Below are positions 62,603 to 64,000 of a DNA stretch of 64,000 bases, in pieces. The position numbers and the translations under genes were made by a program. The notes under the pieces were generated by a model. The model worked only from the letters and a program-made list of their open reading frames with translations, was not told where the DNA came from and did no database searches. The DNA is from Microbacteriaceae bacterium PS02070 (GTDB lineage Bacteria; Actinomycetota; Actinomycetes; Actinomycetales; Microbacteriaceae). Position 1 is the stretch's first letter; the number at the start of each line of letters is the position of its first letter. Location of the stretch: the NCBI GenBank assembly GCA_029959865.1, contig JASCPE010000002.1, positions 186,001 through 250,000 of the forward strand, written 5' to 3'.

Positions 62603-62650
62603 CGAGACTGCAGGATAAACACGCCGTCTCACCACGGGCCTGCAGTCTCG
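62603..62650. repeat. Hairpin repeat between sseB-like and DUF1844 genes
   Basis: CGAGACTGCAGG (62603-62614) is matched by CCTGCAGTCTCG (62639-62650), 12 perfect pairs and a 24-nt loop. It lies between converging genes and could end both; its design recalls the repeats at 10.2-10.5 kb, though the sequence differs. Confidence 0.65.
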
Positions 62651-62672
62651 CGGTGTCGCGGGGCAGGGCGGG

Positions 62673-63083
62673 TCAGGTGACGGGGCCGGTGTACTTCTCG
62701 CCGGGGCCCTTGCCGATCGGGTCGGGAACAGTGGATGCCTCGCGGAAGGCGAGCTGCACCGAACGGAGTCCGTCGCGGAGAGAACGCGCGTGCATGTCGC
62801 TGATCTCGGGAGCGGCTGCGGTGACAAGACCCGCGAGCGCGTTGATGAGTTTGCGCGCTTCGTCGAGATCCTTCTGCGTGTCAGGATCGTCGGCGAGGCC
62901 CACCTTCACCGCGGCTGCGCTGAGCAGATGCACGGCAGTCGTCGTGATGACCTCGACCGCCGGCACGTCGGCGAGATCGCGGGACGCGGAGGCGGCAGCA
63001 GCGCGCTCGTTCTCCTGTTCCCACCGTTCGAGCCGTTCGGGCTGAGGTGCGGCGGGGGATTCGGAGAAGGGGTTCGTCGTCAC
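62673..63083 (-). CDS. DUF1844 protein
   Basis: 136 residues. VPAVEVITTTAVHLLSAAAVKVGL and TQKDLDEARKLINALAGLVTA are the DUF1844 helices. The family sits beside infC in many actinobacteria; no function is established. The N-terminus (TTNPFSESPAAPQPERLERWEQENE) is variable and charged. Confidence 0.9.
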   Translation of the reverse strand: MTTNPFSESPAAPQPERLERWEQENERAAAASASRDLADVPAVEVITTTAVHLLSAAAVKVGLADDPDTQKDLDEARKLINALAGLVTAAAPEISDMHARSLRDGLRSVQLAFREASTVPDPIGKGPGEKYTGPVT

Positions 63084-63098
63084 GGCGTGCTTTCTGGT

Positions 63099-63335
63099 AG
63101 ACTAGCGGGCGCACCGGGGCGTTCTGCTCCGGATCGAAAGAGGATTTCATCCCACCCGCGCTTGCCGCTCTAGGCTACCGGGTCTTGCACTCCACTCGTC
63201 GAACCCCGTTCAACGAGTAGTCAGGGTGTGAAACACGACGCGTGATGTGCATCGTGCGGGGTGGGGGGAGTCTCTCTTCCGCCCGAGAACTCCACGATTT
63301 CTCGGTGGCATTCACCGCATGAAGAGGAGTTCCGC
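63099..63335 (+). promoter_or_regulatory. infC promoter and long structured leader
   Basis: TAGACT (63099-63104) is the likely -10, giving a leader of about 225 nt. Inside it ACTCGT-C-GAAC pairs with GTTC-A-ACGAGT around CCC (63194-63218). Long leaders before infC-rpmI-rplT often respond to L20 or IF3; which applies here cannot be told. Confidence 0.5.
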
Positions 63336-63947
<612 letters not shown>

Positions 63948-63994
63948 GACTCCCAGACTCCCGCGCGAGCGGGCAGCACAACGAAGGAAGAGAT

Positions 63995-64000
63995 ATGCCT
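63995..64000 (+). CDS. rpmI: 50S ribosomal protein L35, first two codons
   Basis: ATG CCT at the window edge, preceded by GAAGGAAGAG. infC is followed by rpmI and rplT in nearly all bacteria, and L35 begins Met-Pro. Identified by position only. Confidence 0.6.

Overview
The window is 64 kb of gene-dense, GC-rich chromosome from an actinobacterium. The best fit is Microbacterium or a close relative in the Microbacteriaceae. The evidence is gene order (clgR-DUF3046-recA-recX, miaB-miaA-dapF-hflX-lexA, hisC-hisB-hisH-priA, DUF1844-infC-rpmI), frequent GTG and TTG starts, an Actino-pnp-type leader, and family-level matches such as DUF5302 and the CE1758/CE1759 flavin pair. I see no phage, integrase, transposase, CRISPR array, tRNA or rRNA. 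Almost all of it is core genome with short accessory islands.

Layout: 1-5.6 kb holds the 5' end of an oligopeptidase B gene, a phosphate transporter with its small membrane partner behind a candidate PHO box, a CpdA-like phosphodiesterase, aspartase and an FAH-fold hydrolase. 5.6-10 kb holds a PrsW-like protease, FKBP, YceI, an MFS exporter, DUF167 and rpsO. From 10.0 to 18.9 kb, repeats and accessory genes separate rpsO from pnp: a hairpin repeat cluster, a 2OG-Fe dioxygenase, an acyltransferase, a two-component flavin monooxygenase, a nuclease and a glycosyltransferase-esterase fusion. pnp (18.9-21.2 kb) has a structured leader. 21.3-28 kb carries a degenerate aldo/keto reductase, a phosphatase and a tightly overlapping four-gene operon: acidic lipoprotein, membrane adaptor, ABC ATPase and MacB/FtsX permease. 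28-36.4 kb is lysine/DAP synthesis (dapB, dapA), RNase J, redox proteins and an OhrR-type regulator. 36.5-43.1 kb is ftsK, pgsA, pncC, clgR, DUF3046, recA and recX. 43-53.7 kb holds an 8-oxoguanine-deaminase-like enzyme, a serine-hydrolase lipoprotein, miaB, miaA, a peroxiredoxin/DsbA pair, an acetoin reductase, a broken lactate oxidase/monooxygenase gene, dapF and an RsmC-like methyltransferase. 53.8-64 kb holds hflX, an S9 peptidase, lexA with a divergent SOS-type LysM gene, four his genes, sseB-like, DUF1844, infC and the first codons of rpmI.

Regulation is unusually legible. About nineteen genes have a TANNNT hexamer ending 6 or 7 nt before the start codon, the layout expected for leaderless mRNAs. 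recA has an SOS box and also a second promoter that fits the RecA-independent damage promoter pattern. The lexA/LysM intergenic region carries two copies of the same upstream element, an SOS box lying on a -10, and a long hairpin at the predicted mRNA 5' end. No clearly new defence or mobile system is present. The candidates most worth a second look are the lipoprotein-adaptor-ABC operon, the SOS-linked LysM leader hairpin, the recA-recX hairpin, the hairpin repeats next to rpsO, and several enzymes that have lost catalytic residues.
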